DNA of 64,000 nt from Ornithobacterium rhinotracheale DSM 15997 (GCF_000265465.1 NC_018016.1:749501-813500); one strand, 5' to 3'; shown: positions 47,112-55,570, counted from the first letter of the stretch. A program made the numbers and translations. The notes: generated from the letters alone by a model not told the origin.

Positions 47112-47171
47112 ATAAAAACAAAGACAAAAAAACAAGAATTTCAACCATTTAACATTTCAATCAAATCAATT

Positions 47172-47630
47172 ATGAAACATTTATTTTTAGTCCTATTTCT
47201 ATCAATCACAGGATTATTTAGCAACCAAGCGCAAGCCGCAAAAGTCATCCCAATCGGAACAGTCGAAAAATTAAAAACCGTGGCAGACCTGCCCAATACC
47301 GAAGACTACCAAGACCGCCCAGGAGAATACATAGACCTCGGCATTAAATACAAATACTTCCACATCGCATGGATGCCCGTTTGGATTATCGACGAGCCAG
47401 AATTAGTAGGACTAAGCAGCATCAACAAAGAAATCTACTACGAGATCTCACCAGAAGAAATCCAAGCCATCATTCAAGAAAACAACCTCCCACCAGCCGA
47501 GGAGCTTAAACACTTAGGCTTTTTCCAAAAATACTGGGGAGCACTTGTCATTATCGGCATCATCGCCATAACCTTCATATACTCCTCCTTTCACAACAAA
47601 GAGGAAGAAGAGGAAAAAAAAGAAGCATAA
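47172..47630 (+). CDS. Membrane-anchored exported protein, unknown function
   Basis: A 152-residue protein: signal peptide MKHLFLVLFLSITGLFSNQAQA, a mature domain (IPIGTVEKLKTVADLPNT, YIDLGIKYKYFHIAWMPVWII), one C-terminal membrane helix (about 126-142) and a Glu/Lys-rich tail EEEEEKKEA. The long open frame running back to 46965 covers the tandem array and is not the gene; the signal peptide fixes the start at 47172. The leader (47112-47171) is nearly G-free. Confidence 0.78.
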   Translation: MKHLFLVLFLSITGLFSNQAQAAKVIPIGTVEKLKTVADLPNTEDYQDRPGEYIDLGIKYKYFHIAWMPVWIIDEPELVGLSSINKEIYYEISPEEIQAIIQENNLPPAEELKHLGFFQKYWGALVIIGIIAITFIYSSFHNKEEEEEKKEA

Positions 47631-47672
47631 AACCACAACAAGCAAATTCAATAACAATTAAAACATAAAAAA

Positions 47673-48008
47673 ATGAAAGAAAACTTCAACAAGTATTTCG
47701 TAAATGTACTAAAGAACGATTACGCCAACTTTAAAGGAAGAACCAACAGAAAAGCCTACTGGATTTTCATTGGAATCAGTTTAGTAATATCCATTATATT
47801 AGGAATCATAGACGGCATCACAGGACTTCCCATTCTCGGGCTCCTATTCTCTTTAGCCACACTAGTCCCAAGTATAGCCATTGGCGTAAGAAGAATGCAC
47901 GATGTAGGCAAAAGCGGCTGGTTTCTACTCATACCATTCTACAACCTCTACCTAGCTATACAACCTAGCGACGCAGCAAACCAGTACGGAGCCCCAGAAA
48001 TAGAATAA
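47673..48008 (+). CDS. DUF805-family membrane protein
   Basis: A 111-residue inner-membrane protein with the DUF805 pattern: FKGRTNRKAYWIF before the first helix, and IAIGVRRMHDVGKSGWFLLIPFYNLYLAI. Three to four helices. Function unknown in general. It lies 42 nt after the preceding gene and just before a GC-rich structured element. Confidence 0.9.
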   Translation: MKENFNKYFVNVLKNDYANFKGRTNRKAYWIFIGISLVISIILGIIDGITGLPILGLLFSLATLVPSIAIGVRRMHDVGKSGWFLLIPFYNLYLAIQPSDAANQYGAPEIE

Positions 48009-48018
48009 TTATTTCCAC

Positions 48019-48115
48019 TGGGACGGAGGGCGTGCCCCTACGGGTCGGGCTTTCGGCTATATCTTTTTTGCCACACAAAGTGGCAAAAAAGGATACCGCC
48101 TCTATCCCTCACGCA
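48019..48115 (+). ncRNA. GC-rich structured intergenic element (dispersed-repeat- or RNA-like)
   Basis: An island of high GC between AT-rich genes. A perfect 12-bp inverted repeat CTTTTTTGCCAC / GTGGCAAAAAAG (48063-48074, 48080-48091) has a 5-nt loop. GGCTATATC and GGATACCGCC can extend this stem, and GCGTG (48030-48034) can pair with CACGC (48110-48114) to close the whole element. The wording GGGCGTGCCCCTACGGGTCGGG resembles a repeat I associate with many Flavobacteriia genomes. Whether it is an RNA gene or an inert repeat cannot be told here; the type is my best fit. Confidence 0.6.
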
Positions 48116-48177
48116 CAACCAAACAAAAAACACAACCATCACAATTCAACAACAAAAACAATAAAAAACCAATCATT

Positions 48178-49260
48178 ATGAGTACAGACTTTCAAGGCGG
48201 CTGGAACGAAGAAGAAGGAGTATACTACGCCAAAGGCTCCTTTGACAACGAAGTAGAATACTACAACGAAATCATCTGCAACACCAACTTTTGGGATATT
48301 TATATGGGAGAAATCCTAAACAATATGTACGCAGGCAACCATGAAGAACCTCTCAAAATTTTAGAAGAAGTAAAAGAAGTCATTTCAGACAACAGAGAAA
48401 ACATTCAAAACCTCGGAGATTACCACGGCGATAACGACCTAATGAATGCCGCATTACGCTATGTAGAAAAATCAGCCCAACAAGCCCTTGTATGGGAGCA
48501 GTTGTTTAAAGACCCACAAGCAAACGAAACCATTCAAGAAGCCACCAACAAACTTTTTGCAAGCATGCAAGAAGACCTAACCCAAATGCAAACTGCCTTA
48601 GCAGAATTTGCCGACAAATATTTTGAAGAAGATGAGGAAGATGAGGACTACGACGATTACGATTATGGCAACGAATCCGTAATGATGCAGCATGTAGAAT
48701 TCGACGAAAACAATCCGTTATTACAACCCATTCACGGCATTAGTTTAGAAGACTACGCCGCAGCGGCAGCCAAGATGGCAAGTGGAGCCACCGAAGATGA
48801 AGTCGCCAAAGCCTTAGGCGTAGAACGCCCACAATGGGACGAAGCTAATCAGCTATGGCAAACAAGAATGCAACAAGACTCAGACTTTACCCTCATAGGA
48901 TTGTATGGGCAATATTTTGCTACGGCAAGTTCGCATCCTAAATTTCAAAATATGGAAAGCGACTCATCTACACCTGCCAATCCAGAAAACTTGGCACGCA
49001 TCAACGAAGATATTGATTTCTATGCTGAGTTAGCCGGAGCCATGCAAGCCGCCTACGAATACGGAATCGATGGTGCACAATGGCTTCGCGAAAACTACGG
49101 ACTATCCATTGGCGACTTCCAAAGCGTCGCGATGAAATGGGCTACCAGTCCTGCCTTTACCACAGGCGTGATTGGCAAACAACATAAATTCGCTGAAGAA
49201 TACGGTAAAAAATTTGCCGAAGAACAAGGAGGCAATATCGCCGATGATGTCGATTTTTAA
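48178..49260 (+). CDS. Large acidic protein, DUF6620-like
   Basis: A 360-residue acidic soluble protein. The first 150 residues are helical; an Asp/Glu/Tyr tract follows (EEDEEDEDYDDYDYG, about 158-172), then a more conserved domain beginning NPLLQPIHGISLEDYAAAAAKMASGATEDEVAKALG. From memory this resembles DUF6620 but I am unsure. No signal or membrane segment. The leader from 48115 to the ATG contains no G at all. Terminator downstream. Confidence 0.72.
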   Translation: MSTDFQGGWNEEEGVYYAKGSFDNEVEYYNEIICNTNFWDIYMGEILNNMYAGNHEEPLKILEEVKEVISDNRENIQNLGDYHGDNDLMNAALRYVEKSAQQALVWEQLFKDPQANETIQEATNKLFASMQEDLTQMQTALAEFADKYFEEDEEDEDYDDYDYGNESVMMQHVEFDENNPLLQPIHGISLEDYAAAAAKMASGATEDEVAKALGVERPQWDEANQLWQTRMQQDSDFTLIGLYGQYFATASSHPKFQNMESDSSTPANPENLARINEDIDFYAELAGAMQAAYEYGIDGAQWLRENYGLSIGDFQSVAMKWATSPAFTTGVIGKQHKFAEEYGKKFAEEQGGNIADDVDF

Positions 49261-49279
49261 TTGATTATTTTTTAATGCT

Positions 49280-49306
49280 AAAAGCCTCTCGTATGAGGGG
49301 CTTTTT
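49280..49306 (+). terminator. Rho-independent terminator
   Basis: Stem AAAAGCCTCTC / GAGGGGCTTTT with one G-U pair and a GTAT loop, followed by T. Confidence 0.85.
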
Positions 49307-49374
49307 TATGATCGAAAGAAATACTAAGTCTGATAAACTGAAGATAATTTTACATTATGTATGGTGAAAAATCC

Positions 49375-49404
49375 TTGTTTATGGTAAGGAAAATGGTATC
49401 TTTG
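49375..49404 (+). promoter_or_regulatory. Promoter of the restriction/ATPase operon
   Basis: TTG at 49375-49377, 19-nt spacer, TATCTTTG at 49397-49404, 42 nt before the ATG at 49447. Confidence 0.65.
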
Positions 49405-49446
49405 TTTCGGTAAATATTTTTCACAATCTTATTACAATAATCCGAG

Positions 49447-51714
49447 ATGAAAATAGATATAGAAATAAGTAATAATAAAATAAAAGCTCCTCTAAAAGGT
49501 AAAGATGTTTGGCTTGTATTAAAACCTGAAGAGTTAGTAAGGCAGAAGTTTATTTGCCGATTAATTAATCACTATGGATTTACAGTTGAGCAAATGGGGC
49601 AGGAAATTAAGGTTAATAATTCCCAAAGAGGACAAGGGCGTGCTATGGCAGATATTGTAGTCTGGCGTAATGGGCAAGACAAGATAGATGGTAATAGCCC
49701 TATTATTGTTGTGGAATGCAAAGCCGAGCATATCACTATTAGAGAAGAGGATTATTTTCAAGGATATAATTATGCCGCTTGGGCAGGGGCTGACTTCTTT
49801 GTTACAACAAACCTCAAAGAAACTAAAATTTTTAAAGTAGTAAAGGGAAAAATCCCTAAGCTCTTAGAAGAAGTGGTGAATATTCCCAATGCTTCAATTG
49901 TGAATGATAAAAAGAAAATCAATTCACTATTGAAACAAACCAAAGCCTTTACCAGAGACGAGTTCTCAAAACTATTATTCAAATGCCACAATATTATTCG
50001 TAATAACGATAAACTTTCTCCAGAGGCGGCTTTTGATGAAATTAGTAAAATTCTATTTATAAAAATTCGATACGAAAGAAGTAATTCTGAAAATCAAATT
50101 TTCTCAGAAGAAGCATTTAAGGCAGACAAAGCTAGTTATGAAAAATATAAACCAAAAGACGGTAAAGACTTCTATCAATTTTTATTTGAACAAACCAAAG
50201 AAGATTTTAAAGATGATGACCTATTTGAACCTAACGAAATTATTCGTATCAGAGAAAATAGTTTTGAAGCCATTGTAAAAGAATTAGAAATATACAATTT
50301 ATCAACCACTTCAGACGATGTAAAGGGAATTGCCTTTGAGCAGTTTTTGGGAAGAACTTTCCGTGGGGAGCTTGGGCAGTTCTTTACTCCACGAACCATT
50401 GTTGATTTTATGGTAGAAGTACTCGACCCACAAGAAAGTGAGGTAATGTGCGACCCTTGTTGCGGCAGTGGTGGTTTTTTGATTAAAGCCTTTGAATATG
50501 TAAGAGCCAAAATTGAGAACGAAATACACCAAGCAAAAGAAAAAATAAAAACTCAATACTATAATGAAACTTACGAAAAAGCAGACGAAAAGGAAAAAGA
50601 ACAGATTGACCAGATTGTAAATAATTTATTTACCAAACTCAATGCAGAATTAGACATCAACAACCCTAAAAGTAGAATACGAGAGTTAAGTTATGATTGT
50701 ATTTTTGGTACCGATGCCAACCCAAGAATGAGCCGAACTGCCAAGATGAATATGATTATGCATGGAGACGGACACGGTGGGGTTCATCATAACGATGGAT
50801 TGCTAAATGTAAACGGAATTTTTGAAAACAGATTTGATATTATCCTAACCAATCCGCCTTTTGGTAGCAGAGTGGAAAAATCACTTAAAATAACCGAGGC
50901 AGATAAATATACAGACAAAGAGCGGATAAAAAAATACCAACAAAGATATGGCAATGCTTATAACAAAGCCTTAGAACAAGTAAATAATAACATTAATAAA
51001 CCGCTACTCAGTTTGTATGAAACAGGGAGTATGAGCACTCTTACAGAGGTATTGTTTATTGAAAGATGTTTGAACTTATTAAAGCCAGGCGGAAGAATGG
51101 GAATCGTTTTGCCGGAAGGGGTTTTAAATAATACCAATCTACAGAAGATTAGAGATTTTGTGGAGAGTAAAGCCAAAATATTATTGATTACTTCTATTCC
51201 GCAAGATGTTTTTATCGCCAGTGGAGCAACTGTAAAACCAAGTTTACTATTCTTCAAAAAATTTACCGAAGAGGAGGCAAAGCAATACCGAAAAATCGTA
51301 AAAAAGGCAGAGAAAGAAATTACCGAAAAATACAAACCTCAAACCGAACCGATAAAAGAACAATTAAAACTAAAAGGGAAAGAATCACTACCCAAAGAAG
51401 AAAAACAAAAACTAAGGGCAGAACTCAAACAAATACAAGCCACCATAGACAGTGAAATAAAAGCACAAATAAAGGCTGATTTTAATTACCAAGTGCCTAT
51501 AGCCGAAGTAGAAAAAGCAGGAATAAGTACTACGGGTACACAAATAGAAAATGAGTTAGTCCCACTAGCAAAAGAGTTTAAAGCATATAGAGAAGCACAT
51601 AAATTATGGGACATTCCTCTAAAAGAAATCACTTACCCTGTAGAAAAAGACCATATCAGCCGTGTACGAATTTATGATGATATGGTATCAGAACCCGAAA
51701 CCTTTTATAATTAA
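49447..51714 (+). CDS. Type I-like restriction fusion: HSDR_N-type nuclease domain plus HsdM N6-adenine methylase
   Basis: A 755-residue protein. The N-terminal 150 residues resemble the HsdR N-terminal PD-(D/E)xK nuclease (Asp69 in ADIVVW, E90-x-K92 in VVECKAE). From about residue 180 it is an HsdM: SAM motif I D336-PCCGSGGF and motif IV N469-PPF, preceded by the helical N-domain with FEQFLGRTFRGELGQFFTPRTIV. A C-terminal coiled region carries Lys/Glu-rich helices. It is probably cytoplasmic, methylating adenine with HsdS. HsdR helicase motifs are absent. Heads the operon. Confidence 0.9.
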   Translation: MKIDIEISNNKIKAPLKGKDVWLVLKPEELVRQKFICRLINHYGFTVEQMGQEIKVNNSQRGQGRAMADIVVWRNGQDKIDGNSPIIVVECKAEHITIREEDYFQGYNYAAWAGADFFVTTNLKETKIFKVVKGKIPKLLEEVVNIPNASIVNDKKKINSLLKQTKAFTRDEFSKLLFKCHNIIRNNDKLSPEAAFDEISKILFIKIRYERSNSENQIFSEEAFKADKASYEKYKPKDGKDFYQFLFEQTKEDFKDDDLFEPNEIIRIRENSFEAIVKELEIYNLSTTSDDVKGIAFEQFLGRTFRGELGQFFTPRTIVDFMVEVLDPQESEVMCDPCCGSGGFLIKAFEYVRAKIENEIHQAKEKIKTQYYNETYEKADEKEKEQIDQIVNNLFTKLNAELDINNPKSRIRELSYDCIFGTDANPRMSRTAKMNMIMHGDGHGGVHHNDGLLNVNGIFENRFDIILTNPPFGSRVEKSLKITEADKYTDKERIKKYQQRYGNAYNKALEQVNNNINKPLLSLYETGSMSTLTEVLFIERCLNLLKPGGRMGIVLPEGVLNNTNLQKIRDFVESKAKILLITSIPQDVFIASGATVKPSLLFFKKFTEEEAKQYRKIVKKAEKEITEKYKPQTEPIKEQLKLKGKESLPKEEKQKLRAELKQIQATIDSEIKAQIKADFNYQVPIAEVEKAGISTTGTQIENELVPLAKEFKAYREAHKLWDIPLKEITYPVEKDHISRVRIYDDMVSEPETFYN

Positions 51715-51720
51715 TTGAAT

Positions 51721-53073
51721 ATGAAACAAACAGTTGATTATAAATATTTGAATTTCACACAGCTTAGTGCTATTGATAGTTGGAGTACCTATGCTATACT
51801 AGGAAAAAGACTAATGTATACAAATAAATATCCATTTGTAGAAATTGGTAAATTCTTAAAACGGAATAAAACACAAGTGAAAATTCAAAACGGTGTCATA
51901 TATAAAAGACCTACAATTAAGATGAATGCTAAGGGTATAACCCTCAGAGATGAAGTTGATGGTATAAACATAGGGACTAAAAATCAATTTAGAATAAAAG
52001 AAGGCCAATTTTTACTTTCAAAAATTGATGCTCGAAACGGTGCATTTGGAGTTGTGCCTAAGGAGTTAGACAATGGAATAATTACAGGTAATTTTTGGAC
52101 ATTTGATGTAGATTATTCAAAAATAAATCCTGTCTATCTTACACTATTAACAGGAACAAAAGAATTTCAAAAATTAAGTCAGTCCGCTAGTGTTGGAACA
52201 ACTAATAGAAATTATCTCCAAGAAAAATTATTTTTAGATTTTAAAATCCCACTCCCAAGCCTTGCCGAGCAAGAAGCCATTGTAAAAGCCTACCAAACAA
52301 AAATACAACATGCCCAAAACTTAGAACAACAAGCCCAAAACTTAGAACAAGAGATTGAGAAATATTTAGATGATATTTTGGGTATAAAAATTAATAATAA
52401 AAAGAAAATTACAAAAGGGTTACAAAAAGTTGATTACAAATTAATTGACAAGTGGACTTTAGACGATATATTTAACAAAAATATCATCCAATCAGAAAAA
52501 TATAGACTTGTAAAAATAAGTGAATTATGTAGTCTCATTACAGATGGAACACATCAAACACCTAAATATTTTAATGAGGGAGTAGTTTTTCTATCAGCAA
52601 AGAATGTAACCCAACAAACTATCGACTGGGATAATATTAAATATGTATCTAAAGAAGCTCATAATGAATATTGTAAAAGAGTTAAGCCTGAAGTAAATGA
52701 TATATTACTTGCTAAAAATGGAACAACAGGAGTAGCAGCCTTAGTGGATAGAGAAATGGAGTTTTCAATTTATGTTAGCTTAGCCCTTTTAAAACCTATA
52801 AAAGATAAAGTATTGCCTGAATTCCTATTAAACTTAATAAATTCAAATTTTGTAAAAACACAATTTAATTCAAGGTTAATTGGAATAGGTGTCCCAAATT
52901 TACATTTAGGAGAAATTAGAAATACTTTAGTTCCCTTGCCTACAATGAATATTCAAATTGAAATAACAAAACAGATTTCAATTTATAAATCTAATATAAA
53001 CAATATCAAAAGTAAAGTAGAAACCCTAAAACACCAAGCCGAGCAAGAATTTGAACAAGCAATATTTAATTAA
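51721..53073 (+). CDS. hsdS: HsdS-type DNA specificity subunit with two target-recognition domains
   Basis: A 450-residue specificity subunit. The first recognition domain covers about residues 10-170 and the central conserved helix IPLPSLAEQEAIVKAYQ with the coiled AQNLEQQAQNLEQEIEKYL spacer follows. The second domain covers about 255-420 (ISELCSLITDGTHQTPKYF, FLSAKNVT). It ends in another coiled helix. A TTG two codons earlier is possible, but the ATG at 51721 is 6 nt after the methylase stop. NLEQQAQ repeats in the spacer can change unit number and shift specificity. Confidence 0.93.
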   Translation: MKQTVDYKYLNFTQLSAIDSWSTYAILGKRLMYTNKYPFVEIGKFLKRNKTQVKIQNGVIYKRPTIKMNAKGITLRDEVDGINIGTKNQFRIKEGQFLLSKIDARNGAFGVVPKELDNGIITGNFWTFDVDYSKINPVYLTLLTGTKEFQKLSQSASVGTTNRNYLQEKLFLDFKIPLPSLAEQEAIVKAYQTKIQHAQNLEQQAQNLEQEIEKYLDDILGIKINNKKKITKGLQKVDYKLIDKWTLDDIFNKNIIQSEKYRLVKISELCSLITDGTHQTPKYFNEGVVFLSAKNVTQQTIDWDNIKYVSKEAHNEYCKRVKPEVNDILLAKNGTTGVAALVDREMEFSIYVSLALLKPIKDKVLPEFLLNLINSNFVKTQFNSRLIGIGVPNLHLGEIRNTLVPLPTMNIQIEITKQISIYKSNINNIKSKVETLKHQAEQEFEQAIFN

Positions 53074-53076
53074 GTT

Positions 53077-55218
53077 ATGAAAATAAAAAAACTACATATC
53101 CAAAACTATAAAAATCTCGATGCTGAGTTGGTTCATAATTCAGATCTAATCGCATTGATAGGTAACAACGGAAGCGGAAAGAGTAATTTATTAGAAGCCG
53201 TTAGCGGCATATTTTATAACTTTTATAACAAAAAAGAAAAAAATATTCCGTTTAATTTTTCGTTAGAATACGAAATTGCAGGTAACAAAACCGTTTCCAT
53301 CGAAAAAAAGAACTCTTCCGTTACTACAAAAGTCAATGGCAATCACAAAGCAGATATTTCCGAAGAATTACCCAAACAAGTAGTTGCCATTTATAGTGGA
53401 GAAGCAGACCGACTATGGAAAGACAGTTATAAGCCTATGTATGATGAATATATAAAAAATATCAACGCTTCTGATGCTTCCAAATTAGGTGGGTTTGTTC
53501 AACTACCGAAAATGCTTTTTATCAATAAATTTTACTGGCATATTTCGCTATTATGCCTCTTACTTTCTGATTCGGAAGAAACACAAAATTTTTGTAATAA
53601 AATACTGAATATTCAAAAGATAAATTCGATAAAATTTGTTTTTAATCCTAACAACTATGGCAATTATAGCGAAAGCCCTGTAAAAAACTTTATCAAAACA
53701 CTCGATGCCAAGAGTGAATATGCTATTGAGGAATTAAAAGAAATTATCTACGATAATAATTATGACTTGAATGATGTATATAAATACCTCTACATTGCCT
53801 TTACACCAGATAAAAAGAAAATGTTGGAAAACATCATTATTAAATTTAATGGTGAAAATTTAGAAATAGATGATTTGAGTGAGGGAGAAAAGAAACTACT
53901 TCTTATCAAAGCCGCTTTGGAATATGCCGCACAAGAAGACAGCCTTTTCATCTTAGACGAGCCCGATGCTCATATCCACATCAATAATAAAGAGCAAATC
54001 GTTAAAAGCTTTGAGTCTTACTCGCACAACCGACAAGTTATCATCACCACACATTCGCCTACACTTACCCAATGTGTGAAAGATGAGAATGTATATATGC
54101 TCAACAGTGGTAAAATCGAGGATAGAGACCGACAAGAAATTATCACCAATCTCACAGATGATTTTTGGAACAAACACCAGCAAAATAACTTTTTATCTTC
54201 TAAAAAAGACATCATACTTTTGGTAGAGGGTAAACATGATAAACAACATATTAGCAATGCTTTTAATAAATTAAAAGATGAATTTCCGAATCTTGATTTT
54301 GAAATCTTTAAACTTAATTCAGAAACAAATATTCAGCCTTTTTTAAGAGGGCTTTATGAGAGTGAGTTTGAATCGACCAAAGTTTATATAGGTCTATTTG
54401 ATAGAGAGGAAAATATTCTTAAAAAGTTCAAAAATCCTAATGATTACTCAAAAATTGAAGGTAAATCATTCGTTAAAATAAAAGAAAACCAAAAGCCGAA
54501 TGATAATTATTTTGCCACTACTCTTCCAGAGATAGAAAATAAAAATTGTGATTGCCCTATAGAACTAATGTATGAATATAAAGAGTGGGAAAACGCCTAT
54601 AAAAAAGCTGTAGAAAATACGATGGGTAAAACTACCAATAAATCAATAAAAGAATACTCAAAAGAAGTTTTGGAGGATGCTAAAAATATACTCGCAGAAA
54701 ACTCTAGAACATTTGAAAAAGAAGATTTTAAACATTTTAGAAAATTATTTGCTCATATACTGGAGATAAAAGCCTATAGCGATGAGCTTCACTTGCAAAG
54801 TCCTTCCGAAACACAAACACGCAATACGAATAGTGAGGAAGCCGATAACAACGCAACCCCAGAGGTACAGACTGTAACTCCCAATACAGTAGAAGCCATT
54901 GAGATATACACTACTGCACGAAATACCGATGTAAAAGCACATTTTTACTCAGCATCAGAAAAAGTAACCATTCTACCTGATAGTATATTAGCTACAGATG
55001 TAGTCCCAAGTTTTACAGCAAAAGAAAAAAGACAAAGAGAAAAGCTACTCAAAAAGCATTGTAAACAGATAGATAATCAATGGGTAGTACAAGAAGCCGT
55101 TGAATTATCCTCACCAAGTGGAGCGATAAAATTTGCAGTCGGTTCAAACATCAACGGATGGAAGTGGTGGTACTTACAGGAAAATAACGAAAAATTGGAA
55201 ACCATCAGGAAGCAATAG
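53077..55218 (+). CDS. OLD/PARIS-like ABC-type ATPase with TOPRIM-like domain and C-terminal DUF4357-like domain
   Basis: A 713-residue protein. The ATPase has Walker A GNNGSGKS (29-36), signature LSEGEKK (267-273), Walker B LFILDEPDAH (290-299) and H-loop TTHSPT (324-329). A TOPRIM/DUF4435-like domain follows (LLVEGKHDK with Glu384; FDREE with Asp442), with an imperfect DxD. Residues about 640-700 look like DUF4357 (VELSSPSGAIKFAVGSNINGWKWW). It begins 3 nt after hsdS. Fused ATPase/TOPRIM proteins are phage-defence proteins (OLD, GajA, AriAB). No helicase partner as in Gabija is adjacent. Confidence 0.85.
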   Translation: MKIKKLHIQNYKNLDAELVHNSDLIALIGNNGSGKSNLLEAVSGIFYNFYNKKEKNIPFNFSLEYEIAGNKTVSIEKKNSSVTTKVNGNHKADISEELPKQVVAIYSGEADRLWKDSYKPMYDEYIKNINASDASKLGGFVQLPKMLFINKFYWHISLLCLLLSDSEETQNFCNKILNIQKINSIKFVFNPNNYGNYSESPVKNFIKTLDAKSEYAIEELKEIIYDNNYDLNDVYKYLYIAFTPDKKKMLENIIIKFNGENLEIDDLSEGEKKLLLIKAALEYAAQEDSLFILDEPDAHIHINNKEQIVKSFESYSHNRQVIITTHSPTLTQCVKDENVYMLNSGKIEDRDRQEIITNLTDDFWNKHQQNNFLSSKKDIILLVEGKHDKQHISNAFNKLKDEFPNLDFEIFKLNSETNIQPFLRGLYESEFESTKVYIGLFDREENILKKFKNPNDYSKIEGKSFVKIKENQKPNDNYFATTLPEIENKNCDCPIELMYEYKEWENAYKKAVENTMGKTTNKSIKEYSKEVLEDAKNILAENSRTFEKEDFKHFRKLFAHILEIKAYSDELHLQSPSETQTRNTNSEEADNNATPEVQTVTPNTVEAIEIYTTARNTDVKAHFYSASEKVTILPDSILATDVVPSFTAKEKRQREKLLKKHCKQIDNQWVVQEAVELSSPSGAIKFAVGSNINGWKWWYLQENNEKLETIRKQ

Positions 55219-55219
55219 T

Positions 55220-55493
55220 AGGGAAAAATACAACCGTAGCAGGGAAAAATAGCACTGTAACATGGGAAATATCAATTGCAAAGGGAGAAAAATACAACTG
55301 CAAAGGGTAAAAACCCAATTGTAAAAGGGGAAAATAGAAATGTAAGAGGGGAAAAACCAATTGCAACGGGGGAAAACGCAATTGTAAAAGGGGAAAACAG
55401 AAATGTAAAAGGTAAAATAGCAATTGCAAAGGTGGAAACCCCGATTGTAAAGGGTAGAAATAGAAATGTAACGGGTAAAAATACAATTGCAAT
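55220..55493 (+). repeat. Tandem array 2: about thirteen 21-bp units
   Basis: Thirteen units, twelve of 21 nt and one of 22 (55283-55304), starting one base after the ATPase stop. Consensus is near AGGGGAAAATAGCAATTGTAAA, with frequent CAATTG. Except across the 22-nt unit the period keeps reading frame: plus strand heptads such as KGENRNV, KGKIAIA, KGRNRNV, minus strand LQL-type heptads. No gene supported in it. Confidence 0.92.
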
Positions 55494-55570
55494 AAGAAAA
55501 TTTTAAGAAACAGAAAGGTTTTATGATAAAAATCAGTATATTTACACATCAATCATAAAATTTTATTCCT

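Noticed and set aside
46965-47171. Open frame running through array 1 in frame with the exported protein at 47172
   Set aside because: It only translates 21-bp repeats into heptads; the downstream signal peptide with its own ATG marks the real start.
49447-55218. Complete classical type I restriction system or Gabija
   Set aside because: No HsdR motor and no UvrD-like GajB helicase gene is adjacent; the ATPase is not a helicase.
55276-55506. Open frames on both strands of array 2 (and 55694-55918 minus in array 3)
   Set aside because: Open because the repeat unit is a multiple of three and lacks stops; no domain, signal or start context.
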